A DNA stretch of 64,000 nt from Globisporangium splendens (lineage: Eukaryota > Oomycota > Peronosporomycetes > Pythiales > Pythiaceae), in assembly GCA_006386115.1 (NCBI GenBank), contig VFIW01000036.1, forward strand, positions 310,001 to 374,000, in the 5' to 3' direction. Under the pieces are notes generated by a model. It was not told the DNA's origin, did no database searches, and saw only the letters and a list, made by a program, of their open reading frames with translations. A program made the position numbers and the translations under genes. Shown piece after piece: positions 53,388 to 64,000 of this stretch. Numbering within the stretch: the stretch's first letter is position 1; every line of letters starts with the position of its first letter.

Positions 53388-55247
53388 TCAGCAGTGCTGG
53401 TTCCGTGCCATGAACGCGGCGTTCTCCTTTGTCGTATTGTACGTCGACTCGGCCACGCGGTGCAGCTCCATCATGCGCGTGAAGAGATCCGAATTGTCCG
53501 ACGTCGTCGACGTGCTCGGGGCTGCCGACGGCGCATATGAGGAGACCGAGGCGCCAGAGTTCGAGCGCGTTGTCGTCGGGTAGCTGCTGCCGCCGAACTG
53601 CTGACTCCCGTAGCTCGAGACTGGGACGCCGACGGGGAGCGCTGTGGGCGTTGGCGGCGTGAAATACCGCGACGAGGTCACGGACGACGAGACCGACTGG
53701 CTGTCGTATGAATGCTGCTGCGGATGTGACGACGGGTGCACCACCATCATCATGTTGTCGGGGCTCGAGGGGACAGGCTCTAGCGGGATGAGGTCACTCG
53801 AGATGTCGCTGAGCGTCGGGCGGTACAACATCGTATCTTCGCCGGCATCGTACCGATTTTCCCGTGATGCAGTTCGTCTCATGCGGTGATGGAATCCACC
53901 GCGATCCGAGTGCGGTGTCGAGTGGAACTGCGTGCGGTAGTGCGCTTGCTGCGTGCCGTTGCTGTGTGAGGATTCCGAGGAGTAAACCGACCCAGATCGA
54001 CCGTTCGAGCTACTGTACTCCGAGCCCGAGTCCGAGGCGTACGACCCCGTGATCGTCGACGAGTCTGCTCGGTGTCGACTGGTTTTTCGGTCCCCGTGTC
54101 GCGAGAGGCTCACGTGGATCCGCGGTTCCTCATAGTAGCCTGCATTTGCTGCCAGCACGCACGTCTTGCACACGCACACCTTGTGGAATTTGCCCAGGAT
54201 GACTTCGGCGTCGGGGACAAACACTTTCTTGTACAACCAGCATCGCGCACACACATACTGGCCGCAGGTCGTACACTCCGTGAGCGTCGCCGACTTGAAA
54301 AGCGATTTGCGCTGCCGACAGATGCTACAGTCGACTCCCTTTTCCTTGGCCTGTAGCAGCCCAATGTGCTGCTGTCGCGCTCGTACCATGTCCGTCAGCC
54401 GCTTCGCCTCGGCGCAATCCACGAGCCTTGCGATGCCAAACAGCGTATCTGCCGTGAAGAACGACGAGATCGATTTGAGCCCACCGAGGTGGCCGGAGAT
54501 GTCCATATTCCCGAGCATGAAGATCTCGACAATGTTTTCGCTTTTCTGACGGTAAATGTACCGCACGGACTGGACTGCGCGCACCGAGTTGCGGCTCTTG
54601 AGGTCAGGGAAGCCCGGCAAGTCCACGGAATGCATGATGTGGAAGCCGATCTGTTCGCCTTTCGACGTCTTCGTCATGCCGCAGTACTCGAGGTAGAGAC
54701 TGTCGCGGTTGCGCACAATGTGCGCATTCGTAGGGGACTTGCGCACGAAATACTTGTATCCGAGAAAGCGGTACGGTTCCTCCTCTGTCGGCGCCTCCAT
54801 GACGTTGAGCAGCGCACAATCCGCGACATCTTCATGCAGGTAGATCACGACGAGCGCGAGCTCTTCCTGGGATTTCGTAACGACCGCGTACATGGCGTTC
54901 TCGACCTTGCCCGGCCAGTACCCAGACATCATGAGCGATCCCGGTTGCATCGCAGCCAGGATCGATTCGCTGGGGAGCTCCGACATGGAGTCGAGACGCT
55001 GCGTGCGCACGGCGTGCATGAGACCGCCCTCGCGCTGCTTGTACACCTTGAGGCGGTCGCGCGAGCCGAAGGATTTCCAGATGCGCGGGTCGACGTGGTT
55101 TTGGTCGCGGTACACGAACTTCTCGAACTCGAGCACCGTGTGCGCGAGCATGTGCTCCACGAGCTCCTTGGCCTCCTGGTGCTCGCGCGGGGTGGTCTTA
55201 ATCGCCGGCAGCTCATGGCGCGGCAACGGAAAGTCGGCGGCGCCCAT
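53388..55247 (-). CDS. START-domain protein with FYVE-like zinc finger and long Ser-rich tail
   Basis: Intronless, 619 residues, ATG 55247. The N-terminal motif is ADFPLPRHELPAIKTT. START landmarks: GYWPGKVENAMYAVVTKS (near residue 108), EEEPYRFLGYKYFVRKSP, RNRDSLYLEYCGM and MHSVDLPGFPDL. The finger (about 300-365) is the most complete in the window: CSIC, CTTC, CARC and CKTC pairs, though still without RKHHCR. The tail (about 370-580) is rich in Ser, Gly and Tyr and looks disordered. The C-terminus has a helix, SDLFTRMMELHRVAESTYN, shared with the gene at position 1. The combination of long tail and end helix occurs only in these two members here, so they may form one subfamily. The ligand is unknown. 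Confidence 0.92.
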   Translation of the reverse strand: MGAADFPLPRHELPAIKTTPREHQEAKELVEHMLAHTVLEFEKFVYRDQNHVDPRIWKSFGSRDRLKVYKQREGGLMHAVRTQRLDSMSELPSESILAAMQPGSLMMSGYWPGKVENAMYAVVTKSQEELALVVIYLHEDVADCALLNVMEAPTEEEPYRFLGYKYFVRKSPTNAHIVRNRDSLYLEYCGMTKTSKGEQIGFHIMHSVDLPGFPDLKSRNSVRAVQSVRYIYRQKSENIVEIFMLGNMDISGHLGGLKSISSFFTADTLFGIARLVDCAEAKRLTDMVRARQQHIGLLQAKEKGVDCSICRQRKSLFKSATLTECTTCGQYVCARCWLYKKVFVPDAEVILGKFHKVCVCKTCVLAANAGYYEEPRIHVSLSRHGDRKTSRHRADSSTITGSYASDSGSEYSSSNGRSGSVYSSESSHSNGTQQAHYRTQFHSTPHSDRGGFHHRMRRTASRENRYDAGEDTMLYRPTLSDISSDLIPLEPVPSSPDNMMMVVHPSSHPQQHSYDSQSVSSSVTSSRYFTPPTPTALPVGVPVSSYGSQQFGGSSYPTTTRSNSGASVSSYAPSAAPSTSTTSDNSDLFTRMMELHRVAESTYNTTKENAAFMARNQHC

Positions 55248-58200
55248 ATCGGAGACTTGCTACTTGTGTCGAAGTGCTGAGGTTTGAGACGATGCCGTCG
55301 ATGGATCGAACGCTGGCAATCGTGCTCTGGGCGGACAAGAGAAACCGCGAAAGTGGGGACAGGCGTGTACGGCGGGCAGCACCATCAGTCCAGCAGTCAC
55401 GGGACCAGGAGGAGCTGCTCGCTGCCTCTTCCCTCGTGCCAACAGCATCGCCTCTACCGTCACTCTCTCATGACCATCAACGGACATGATTGCTAGAACA
55501 CTGGTACTGTACTGTTGGAGAGACAAAACGATCTGATTGGCTGAAAATCGAAACGAGCTGCGTGGCACCCAATCGGAGCGCTTTGAAGTGGTCAGTAGCG
55601 AAATCAGATCAAATGCGACTCCACTGACTGCTGGTACGATACTGCAGTCCATCCACTATGGACCCACGCCCTTCTACCCTCTCTCTCTCTCTCTCTCTCG
55701 TCCAGGCCACGCCTCAAAAGCGTGTCCCAGTCTGGTCAGCATGGTTTCTCATACAGATAGGTCGTCGACATTTTGCCAACGACGTTGTGACATTCACTTG
55801 TGCTTCTAGGTTAGAGAAATGGATGTTGTGTTCGTGCCCATGCTCGCATTCGGTGAGATTCTGAATGAAAAGAATGTGATGGCGGTACAGTAGATTCGCG
55901 GTCCGTCTAAATCCAGGACACGTGACCTCCTGACAGGCGAAGGACTTCTGTCTGTCAGGCCAACTTCCGAAATGTCAAATCCCACGGTGTCAGCCCGATT
56001 ATCTCCCCGAAAGAGGGCAAGGCAGTGATGGCTTATCTAGCTATGGTTTTTTAACTTCCACCTGGTCATACTTTGCCATTTCATTATTTACGTGAACTTT
56101 TGACCCGATCTCACCTGTTCGGTATTTTGCTGTTGGTGTGGTATCAAATTGGCATCATTTCTTTAAGTGTCACCAAGTCAATGATCAACATACTGGATGC
56201 ATCCAATGATCATTTTATTCTTGAGGATCACCATCAAGACATGCTGAAGTGAGTCGGGGTTGTCATATGGTTGAAAATGCAGAGCTGAAATCTCATATGC
56301 TTTCGACTGTCGCTTTTGCAGTCAAGTTTCTTATGACGCTGGCTCAAAATGGAAGCTTTGGGGGTTGTGGTTGTCCATTCCAAGCTGAGAAAACAGTCCA
56401 AATGCAAAGAAAGGATCGTATTCAGTAAGCGAAGCATGATTACATGCAACGACAACACTGCAACGACAACACGGGTGTTAACAGCACACACACCGATGCA
56501 TAAAACCAGATTTATCCGAGACAGGTTTTATTTGGAAAATGCGACTTTTAAGGTTTTAACCCATGTCGTGTGGAGTGAGTGGCATTGTTTCCCGCGATTT
56601 CGCATCATGTTGCACATGCGCGAGTGTTTATTGTGCTCGCAGCCACACACTGGAACGTGTCGCTTGTATTTGAATTCAAAAGTCGCGTCGCGTGTGTACA
56701 CGATTGCCAATTTTGGTGTACCGTTTGCACAGATGTGGGGAACAAGCGCTGGTCAGATTTGTTGGACACCATGAAGTCATTTTGCTTGCGTACTTGGCTT
56801 CGAATAACAAAATGTGTGCTTGTTTTTGCAAAAAGACACAGTTAGTTTTTGACTCTCAACTCGTTCTTGTGTCGCCCTGTTTAGATCTAACTGTATTGCA
56901 TTCCACTTTGTGCTTCGGCTCGTCAGCCCTGCCTTGCTCGTGCAGCGTCACGTCGGAATATACACCAAACTTCGAATTTCGTCGTGAATGAGTCACAAAG
57001 GACCGAACCGATCTAGAACTGCACGAGTAAAGCCGTTGCTTAAACTTCAACTTATGCTACGAGTTGGAGTGAACACCGCATCTTTCTTGGGCGATAGAAC
57101 TTGAGCGCAGAAATCGAAAACCTTATCGATAATCTTGAATTGAAGAAGGCTGCGCGAATTGTGGTCGCATTGTATACTCAGCAAGAGTGCTCAAGTGGTT
57201 ATGCGTTCATGCAAGCGCTAAGGTCGCCCATCGTGGGGAGGAATGCTGGTGTTTGGCATGTGGCGGGCAGACTCAAATCAACAGATTATGACATGGCACT
57301 CGCAGATGAGGAATGCGATTCATCCCACGCGCCTCATCAGCGCATTCCACCAGTCTCGCAAGCACGCACGAGCGGTGCTTCTGACGACGGAGATGTGTCG
57401 ACCAAGCCAGCGGCTTCCACGGTACAGTGGCAAAGTCAGTATGGGTTCTTCTTCTTCATTTTGATGCAATCAGGTTTTTCTAAACCTTATAATAATCTAC
57501 GAGGTGGTAAAACGCACACACAAAAAAAAAAACCTGGTTGAGCGAAATCAGGTTTTGCTCTCAGATGTCCTGCTCGAAAGACAACATGGCACATTATCCA
57601 CCTCATCATAAGGCAGCATTGCTTTTCAAAATACCGATCGCAGAAGATAGCCAACGCAATTGGCGATACATGTCCAATCAAAGCGGCGAGGCGATCTTGA
57701 AGCTGATTGCTGTATCGCCACCATTTCTTTTATCTGTCTGACAATCACAAGAACTTCGACGCGCACGAGTCTTCATATGCCCCAAGACCGCACTCCTCTT
57801 GAGTCAAGCGAGATTGGTGACCAAGAGAGTTTTTTCGAATTCGAGATCGGCTAAATGACGAGCCGCAGTAGGATTGGGTTTTCAAGTGAGGCACAAGTCG
57901 TCAGCAAAGACGAAATATGCGAGTGCTGTTGCACTGCTATTCAATAGTATGGTGTGGCTGGTATTTGCTGGAATACTTCGAGTCATTGCATTGCTCCCAT
58001 GCACATCCATCTTCATTGCTTGTCCGGCACAAAGTTCGAAGAGACACAGAAAAGAAGATGACAACCAATGGCGAGCTGGTACCTTAGCGAGTGAGGAGGA
58101 CGCTGAATTAGACGAAGCGACCGAGCCATCTGCGGTAACCTTTTACATGATCATATTCCAAGCTTCGTTGCTTTTCATCAACGGAAGTGGCATCCGCCAA

Positions 58201-59113
58201 CTGTTCGAGAACCACTGGACAATCAATCGCCTGTCGATATTTTCGAGCACACACGCAGCGCTGGTCCTACTCAAATTCCCAAATGATGTACGTCCTGATT
58301 ATGATTGTTGTTGTCAGACGTGAGTATTTTGCGCTTCATGCAGCATGCTCGCCAGCACAAACTCTGCCTTTCAATGAGAGCATTGACCCCGTGTTCTCGT
58401 CAGTGACTCATCTTGGCCGTTGCTTTAAAATGACAGCAGCGCCATCGCCACAGCTCAGACTGCATTGAAGGAGAGCGTTTCCGCAGCCAGCGTTGTTGAG
58501 AACATCCCCGAATGGACAGAGTCCAAGGAGATCCAGCGCGCACGCGCTTAGGAATGCGCTTGCGACTTCAGCGCCGTGAGGGGTTTCATGGAAAGAAGTT
58601 GTCGAGGTGAGGAGTGACACCGAGGTTATGCCCTTGCATAAATGCATGCATGATTTTAACATGAAGCTACTATATTGTGGTGCATGTCAGAAATACGCTT
58701 TAAAAATCAGTGCATGACAATAAAACGAAATTGTGTGCAATGCAGAGGGAACGAATCGAAACACAGAAAGAAAGAAAGAACAAAAAGCATCGAACCATTG
58801 CGAGTTGCTTTTTGTTGGTTGTGTGGCATGTTTCTTTCTCTTTTTCGCTTTTTCCTTCTTGTTTCTTTCTATATGCATAGCTGTGGCGGGGTGGTGCTGG
58901 ACTGCATCCAGCGATGCGTTCATTCCCAAGTGTGCGCTGCTCGTGTCAAGTCCGACGTCGTGCTCTTTCTCCGAGACGCTAGTGGCGTTTCTCGTTTGCG
59001 AGTATCCTCCGAGGCAACTTCATCAAGACTTCTCTCTCCTTCTATAAGCACTCGCACAAATACAAGCGATTCCAGAAAACTTTAGCAGGATATCCTGGAC
59101 AGATCCACACGCA
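55248..59113. other. Long intergenic region with unresolved relics
   Basis: Almost 3.9 kb without a confident gene. A (CT)n run lies at 55680-55699 and a 14-base tandem duplication, TGCAACGACAACAC twice, at about 56444-56471. Plus-strand frames at 57101-57541 and 57874-58323 have protein-like parts. The latter has hydrophobic runs VALLFNSMVWLVFAGILRV and YMIIFQASLLFINGSG. They may be exons or relics of a membrane protein, but I cannot build a consistent model. Confidence 0.45.
55680..55699. repeat. (CT)n microsatellite
   Basis: About ten CT units in the long gap. Confidence 0.85.
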
Positions 59114-60684
59114 ATGCCGCGAACAACCAAGGCGCAGTACCTCCACGAGCCTCCTCTCGGCGACTTGGGCGGATTTGTGTAAGTTTTCCATGCTGGTCTT
59201 CGGTCGTCTGAGTTGCAGCAAAACTCATACTGATTCTCTCTCGCATACCTCGTCTCTTTAGCGGCGTTGACACGGACGAAGCGTCCTACCGGAAATCCGA
59301 TCCGTACCCGACAGGACCGAGCCAGCGCGTGCTTGGCACCGTCGGCATCGCTGCGATCACGTACTTGTTCGGATGTGGCGGTCCCATTGGCTCGGAGCCG
59401 ATCATTTCGTCGAGCGGACCGGCCATTGGCCTGCCCGCGATGATTGTGTACCCTCTGCTCGTCACGGTTCCGTACGCGTACATTGTCGCTGAGCTCTGTA
59501 CTGCGTTCCCAGAAGATGGCGGCTTCACGGTCTGGGTGCTGAACGCGTTTGGTTCGTTCTGGGGATTCCAAGTTGGGTACTGGTCGTGGATCGCCGGGAT
59601 TTTCAATTCGGCGCTCTTGCCAGCGTTCCTGCTCCAAGTGCTCTCCGAGTCGTATGACGTCACGATCGAGTCCAGCGTGGTCTCGTACATCGCTAAGGTG
59701 ATGATCGCGATCATGCTCACGATACCGAGTCTTCTCGGCACCAAGTTTGTCGCTCGCGGAAGCGTCATTCTGCTCTTTCTCGTCTTGATCCCCGTGCTCG
59801 TGTTCACCATCTGGGCGTACGCTCGAGCGCGGGATTTCGGCGACCTCTTTGAGCTCAAGCACAAGAACAATGTCTACAACGCAGAGACCGGCGACGACGA
59901 ACAAGTCGGACCAATCACGATCGACTGGATGCTGCTGCTCAACACACTGTTCTGGAACTTTGACGGCATCAACATGGCATCGGTGTTTGGTGGCGAAGTC
60001 GCGAACCCAGCGCGTGTGTACTCTCGTGCGATCGCACTGACAGTCGGACTCACGGTCGCGACGTACTTTGTACCCATGCCAGCGGCGATCCTGGTCGATG
60101 ACCCGAACTGGACGAACTTTACGAACGACTCGTACCCGTTCCTCGCGAAAGCGATCGGCGGCCCGGTCTTGCAGGCGTTCTTCGTGTTCTCGACCGTGTG
60201 CAGCATCGCGGGGCAGTACATGTCGAGCATGTTCTGCAAGTCGATCCAGATCTGCGGCATGGCCGAGAACCAGATGCTGCCGTTTTTCTTCGCGAGACGC
60301 AATCAGCAGTTCGACACGCCGCACAACTCGATCTTCATCACGCTCTTCTTCACGCTCGTGCTCTTGGGCGTCGACTTTGACGACCTGCTGCCGATGGCGA
60401 ACGCGTTTTCCGGTGCCGTGCAGCTCCTGATCATCATGGCAGTGATCCGGTTGCGCAAATGCTTGCCGTACATCCCCCGCCCCACCAAGGTCCCCGGTGG
60501 CATCTGGGTCCTGAGCGCCATCGCCGTGCTGCCGACGGTCGGGTTCTGCTACATCACGTTCGGTGCATTCAAGAGCTTGCTGTCGGCGATCATCATCGTC
60601 GCGTTCCTGATCCCAGGACTATTTTACGGCTTTTACGAGCTCCGAAGGACGTCAGGTCGAGCGCCAGTGGTCATGTTTGTATAG
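59114..60684 (+). CDS. Amino acid/polyamine permease (APC superfamily, PUT/PHS-like)
   Basis: Exons 59114-59178 and 59262-60684 join at a GT-AG intron of 83 bases in phase 2 (495 residues). Start MPRTTKAQYLHEPPLGDLGG; the first exon would be missed if the start were taken at 59329. Core signatures: LFGCGGPIGSEPIISSSGP, AELCTAFPEDGGFTVWVLNA, FGSFWGFQVGYWSW, FGGEVANPARVYSRA. About 12 hydrophobic segments follow. It shares these phrases with the gene at 39423 (minus), so they are paralogues in one window; the exon structures differ (two exons against four). Likely an H+-coupled amino acid or polyamine uptake system; the substrate is not readable. Confidence 0.94.
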
Positions 60685-60814
60685 CAAGTTAGTGTCAAGA
60701 TGGTGTGTGAGTGAGTGCACCGCAGGCTTTTTCGTTTCTTTTTTCTCCTGTTCAAAAGTACATTGCTATCGAGAGAATGCGTCAATCCTCTTAACTGTAT
60801 GCCTCTTTGTCTCT
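60685..60814. other. 3' flank of permease gene
   Basis: No gene; leads into the kinase relic. Confidence 0.5.
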
Positions 60815-61079
60815 GCGGAGACCACCGACTTGGGCTTGAGCTGCATGGTAATCTTCGCGGAAGTGGAGATTGAAGGGAAGCAAACGGGGACGCTCAATGG
60901 AAGTCGCCCGAGAGTTGCGAGGAGATCGACTGAGCATGGCTTCCGATGTCTATGCGTTTTGGATGTGCATCCTTGAGGCAGTGAGTGGGGAATTGACATG
61001 GGGCACACTCACAAAAGCATCGGTTCTAAAGGACAAGCTTCCATGGAATAATGACGAACATAAAGCGCGCTCTGATTGA
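60815..61079 (+). pseudogene. Protein kinase fragment, frameshifted
   Basis: In one frame TTDLGLSCMV (60822 on) resembles the kinase DFG motif, with Phe changed to Leu, followed by an activation-loop-like stretch, AEVEIEGKQTGTLN. After a one-base shift, WKSPE (60898) matches the APE motif region. After another shift, ELRGDRLSMASDVYAF and WMCILEAVSGELTWG match subdomains IX-X, where DVYAFG has become DVYAFW. Three frames in about 250 bases mean it is not translated as a kinase. No N-lobe is seen upstream, so it is a truncated relic of a tyrosine-kinase-like gene. Confidence 0.75.
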
Positions 61080-62814
61080 GATGGTGAGTCGTCCGAACCG
61101 CCTGTGGTCGAAATAAAGGACGTGTTCGCGAGACAAGAAGCTGCAATCAGCGCAAGACCTGGAGGTCATCATCCTTGAATGCTGCAGCGTAGCTTCGAAA
61201 GCGCTTTTATTACGGCGGTTCTGAGCTTCGCTGAGACGAGGAACTGAGTGGGCTGGATCAATTGCTTTCGCGCAAAAGTATATGTAATAAATCCAACGAA
61301 ATTGTCAAACTGCGTTGTCCTGTTGTTGCTTCCTGATCGAACATCTCGCTTTGATCTGCGAGTGAGTGCTGCCGGGTTTCCTTTGGCCGGCGTGCTTGAA
61401 AGTGTGCGTACATGCCAGAGTTCCAAAAACTGTCCTGTGAGATTTTCTGCGACTGATTCGATTCTCAAAGGTTGACTTGAAGGATTTGCTGCGACACCAT
61501 CTGAAAACTTTGCTCCGCCTGCCAAAATGCTGCCAGCTCAACGAGTTCTACGCGCTTCTTTCACTTTCTAACCGCCGACATCTCCAACAAATCAACAAGC
61601 AACAATTCGATGCGCCTTGGCAATTATTGCCAGCTCACTGGAACTCGGTGCTTTCCTTCGCATTTTGAGCATGGCGGCTAGAACGTGAAGCCGAATGTGC
61701 ATAATTGGATGCGCTTATCGTTACAACCCAAGTGTGGCTGTGTTGTGTATCGTCGCAGTGTTCATCCGACTGAAAACTCGAGGACTAAAGAACCAATCTC
61801 GTCTGATCAGTTCGACAGAAGCCACTCTCACGCTGAGCCAAGTTTGAGCTCTGCACCGCATTTCAAGATCCAGTGCATGCACATACATCCAGTATGTGAC
61901 AAATGTGTTTGCATGGCAAGTGCACGATGTGCTGGGAATCGGCGCCTGTTCCATGCAGTCAATTTCGACCCAATCATACAGGGCGAGTCTCGCCGAAATG
62001 TTCTGGCGCTCTTCGCGTTTGGCAAACCACCAAAGGGATGAACGCATGGCCAGATGTGCAAGGCGGCAAATACGTTTTCATCTTGATAACTTCTCTACAA
62101 AGGACGGACCCACGCGCGCCAGTCTGCGTGATGCGGAAGAAACCACTTGGATCCCAAAGCACACCTCATCGTCCCACCATCATCAGCTTCTCGTTATGCG
62201 TTTACAGAACGATGGAGTAATACAGAGTCTGGACTCACACGAGGAAGTCAGGAACGCGGAGGATGCGTCTAGAGAAAGGGCCACTTCAACAATGTCCTCC
62301 TCGTCTGATGTGTGAGAAAACGAGCGCGCTAATGGCAGTGACTTCTGCAGCACAAAAGCACTACTGAGCACGTATACACAACAATTTGTGCTCCAAGTTA
62401 TGCCGAGTGAACTCTGCCAATAGAGACAAGAATGCCATGCAGCCCTCATCAACTCTCGAGCACGACTGAACGACTGTTTTGTCTCTCCTTTCACTCGAAA
62501 ATACCGCTAAAGTCACATACCCTTTTTAATCAGATATACCATATTCCGCATACGACACATAAGAAAGCAACATGCTACCTGCTATAATAGATGGTTGCTG
62601 TGATTATCTCAGTATCACGCCACACTGGTATGCGGGTGTCCAACTCTGAAACGCGACTTGACTGGCGCGCATGCATGAGGACCGCATGGCGCCGCTACGG
62701 CGCGACGGCGGCTGCCACGCACGCTCTCTCTGTCCCTCTGCGTCACCCTCTCATCATTCCATTGTATTCCTCCACCTCAGGCAGCGTCTCAGTCTCTCCA
62801 TATAGCAGCGAACC
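61080..62814. other. Intergenic region, promoter at right end
   Basis: Frames such as 61896-62315 (plus) are not recognised. TCATTCC (62754-62760) near the right end is the likely initiator of the next gene. Confidence 0.45.
62754..62760 (+). promoter_or_regulatory. Candidate oomycete initiator (Inr)
   Basis: TCATTCC, followed by ATTGTATTCC, lies 55 bases before the ATG at 62815. Confidence 0.5.
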
Positions 62815-64000
62815 ATGAGCGCCAAGCGTCCGGCCTCCATCAAGTTCCCGCTGCCCAAGGCGTACTTTGACAAGGGACCGCTCTCTCCGCAGCAACAAGC
62901 GCAGTACAAGGCGCTCGCGAAGGCGCGCGTCGAGTCCGTACTGCAGGCGCAGCGCGAGTTCGTCCACGTGCACAGTCGCGACGTGAGCGCGGCGCAGTGG
63001 AAGTTGCTCAAGAAGAAGAAGGACGTGCGCATCTACCGCCGGCGCGCGTCCAGCAGCACTGATGGCGAGCTGCTTGTAGATAAAGACCAGCAGCAGATCT
63101 CGAGCCAGCCAAGCATGCTCGGCGTCGGCACCATGGACGGTACACTCGAGGACCTGATCTACGGCACGTACGACAAGTCGTACGAGGAGATGAAGACCAC
63201 GATGGCGTATGTGGACATCTACACGCAGGACTGCAACGTGCTCCACACGCTCGAGCTCGCGACCGCAGAGGATCCGTTCCACTACGTGGGACTCAAGTGG
63301 ACCGTGTCCCAGCTCCCGGGGAAGTTGCTCGTGAAGCCGCGCGACTGGTGCTACCTGGAGGCCATGGGCATCGAGACCGACTCGGAGGGACGGCGCTATG
63401 GCTACACGATCGTGCACTCGGTGGAGGTGCCGAGCTGCCCGCCTTTCGACCAGCGCGTGATCGTGCGCGGGAAAGGCTCGCTGTCGTTCATCTACCGCGA
63501 GGCTGGTCCCGGCCGCGTCGAGATCTTCGCGCAGGGTCTGTTTGACCCCGCGGGCGACCTCATCCAGTACTTCAGCGTGATCATGACGACCGAGATCTTC
63601 TCTGGCCAGGCCATGACTGTGCGCTGTGCCGAGGCCAAGAAACTCACGGTGCTCGCATTACAGAACTACAACGAAAACAAGGAGCGGCAGCTTCAGATGA
63701 CCTGCTACTTGTGCGTGAAGGCTGGCCGCAAGCTCTTCTCGTCGCTCAAGATGTGCGCCATCTGCGGCGTCACGGCATGCGACAAATGCCGCGTCAAGCG
63801 CACCGTGTTCCTGGGACCAAACTACTCGGTGTGTGATGTCACGTGCTGCCAGAGCTGCCTGCTCGCGGCCAAGAACATGGACGTGCGGCCCGCGGAATCC
63901 TCGTTCTCCATGGTCAATCAGGAAGCGCCGGTGGATTGGATGGCGCACAATACCGGGAACTCGAGTCTCGCCGATGATCTGAGCATCGCCAGCGACCAGA
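62815..64000 (+). CDS. START-domain protein with FYVE-like zinc finger, 3' end cut off by window
   Basis: Open from ATG 62815 (MSAKRPASIKFPLPKAYFDK) to the window end, 395 residues with no stop; the gene continues outside. START landmarks: LGVGTMDGTLEDLIYGTYDK (near residue 103), AEDPFHYVGLKWTVSQ, KPRDWCYLEAMGIE and YTIVHSVEVPSCPPFDQ. The finger (about 297-345) shows CYLC, CAICGVTAC, CDKC and CQSC pairs. The basic motif RKHHCR is absent. The sequence after about residue 355 is Ser-rich, suggesting a long tail like the gene at 53388. With the truncated gene at the left edge it shows that the family extends beyond both ends of the window. Confidence 0.92.
   Translation, partial: MSAKRPASIKFPLPKAYFDKGPLSPQQQAQYKALAKARVESVLQAQREFVHVHSRDVSAAQWKLLKKKKDVRIYRRRASSSTDGELLVDKDQQQISSQPSMLGVGTMDGTLEDLIYGTYDKSYEEMKTTMAYVDIYTQDCNVLHTLELATAEDPFHYVGLKWTVSQLPGKLLVKPRDWCYLEAMGIETDSEGRRYGYTIVHSVEVPSCPPFDQRVIVRGKGSLSFIYREAGPGRVEIFAQGLFDPAGDLIQYFSVIMTTEIFSGQAMTVRCAEAKKLTVLALQNYNENKERQLQMTCYLCVKAGRKLFSSLKMCAICGVTACDKCRVKRTVFLGPNYSVCDVTCCQSCLLAAKNMDVRPAESSFSMVNQEAPVDWMAHNTGNSSLADDLSIASDQ

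Noticed and set aside
59023..60324. 433-residue minus-strand open frame
   Set aside because: It lies antisense to the permease gene and has no domain features; GC-rich codon bias keeps the antisense frame open.
1..64000. CRISPR array, rRNA genes, bacterial operons
   Set aside because: No regularly spaced identical repeats, no rRNA sequence and no operon-like gene spacing; the genes have spliceosomal introns.

Overview
The window looks like an oomycete nuclear genome, most likely Peronosporales (Phytophthora or a downy mildew). It carries intron-poor, GC-rich genes with a few short GT-AG introns of about 70-185 bases. It has many START-domain proteins with a FYVE-like zinc finger, a typical oomycete expansion, and several bZIP factors. 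Some start sites match the oomycete Inr/FPR core promoter. These assignments come from reading translated sequence; no database search was possible.

Left part (1-16.4 kb): a START/FYVE-like gene cut by the window edge, a five-exon R-SNARE of the VAMP7 type on the minus strand, a large ATAD2/Yta7-like AAA-bromodomain chromatin protein with a PHD finger between its two AAA modules, two more START/FYVE-like genes, and between them a TMEM19/DUF92 membrane protein gene with a shortened N-terminus.

Centre (17-37.5 kb): seven intronless bZIP genes in three sequence subgroups. Subgroup A is 17171 and 19091 (both +). Subgroup C is 23667, 26878 and 30626 (tandem, all -). Subgroup B is 21052 (-) and 35922 (+), which flank the C block. 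All seven have an NRD/ESM-type basic region, a leucine zipper and the same C-terminal domain of about 240 residues, ending in an L[RL]WE motif. The 3.9 kb gap 32-36 kb holds tandem CRE/G-box palindromes, degenerate tandem repeats and a tRNA-like relic.

Right part (39-64 kb): two multi-exon amino acid/polyamine permease genes (39-41 kb minus, 59-60.7 kb plus), five more START/FYVE-like genes (the last runs off the window), one small multi-pass membrane protein of unknown function, a decayed leucine-rich-repeat membrane protein gene (43-44.5 kb) and a decayed protein kinase fragment (60.8-61.1 kb).

Taken together, the locus is built mainly from locally duplicated paralogues of two families: bZIP factors with a putative C-terminal sensor domain (8 START/FYVE-like and 7 bZIP genes in 64 kb). 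Both families may use a helix-grip lipid-pocket fold. That link, and any joint function, is inference. Several genes need introns or a start codon different from the longest open frame; exon coordinates are given in the entries.
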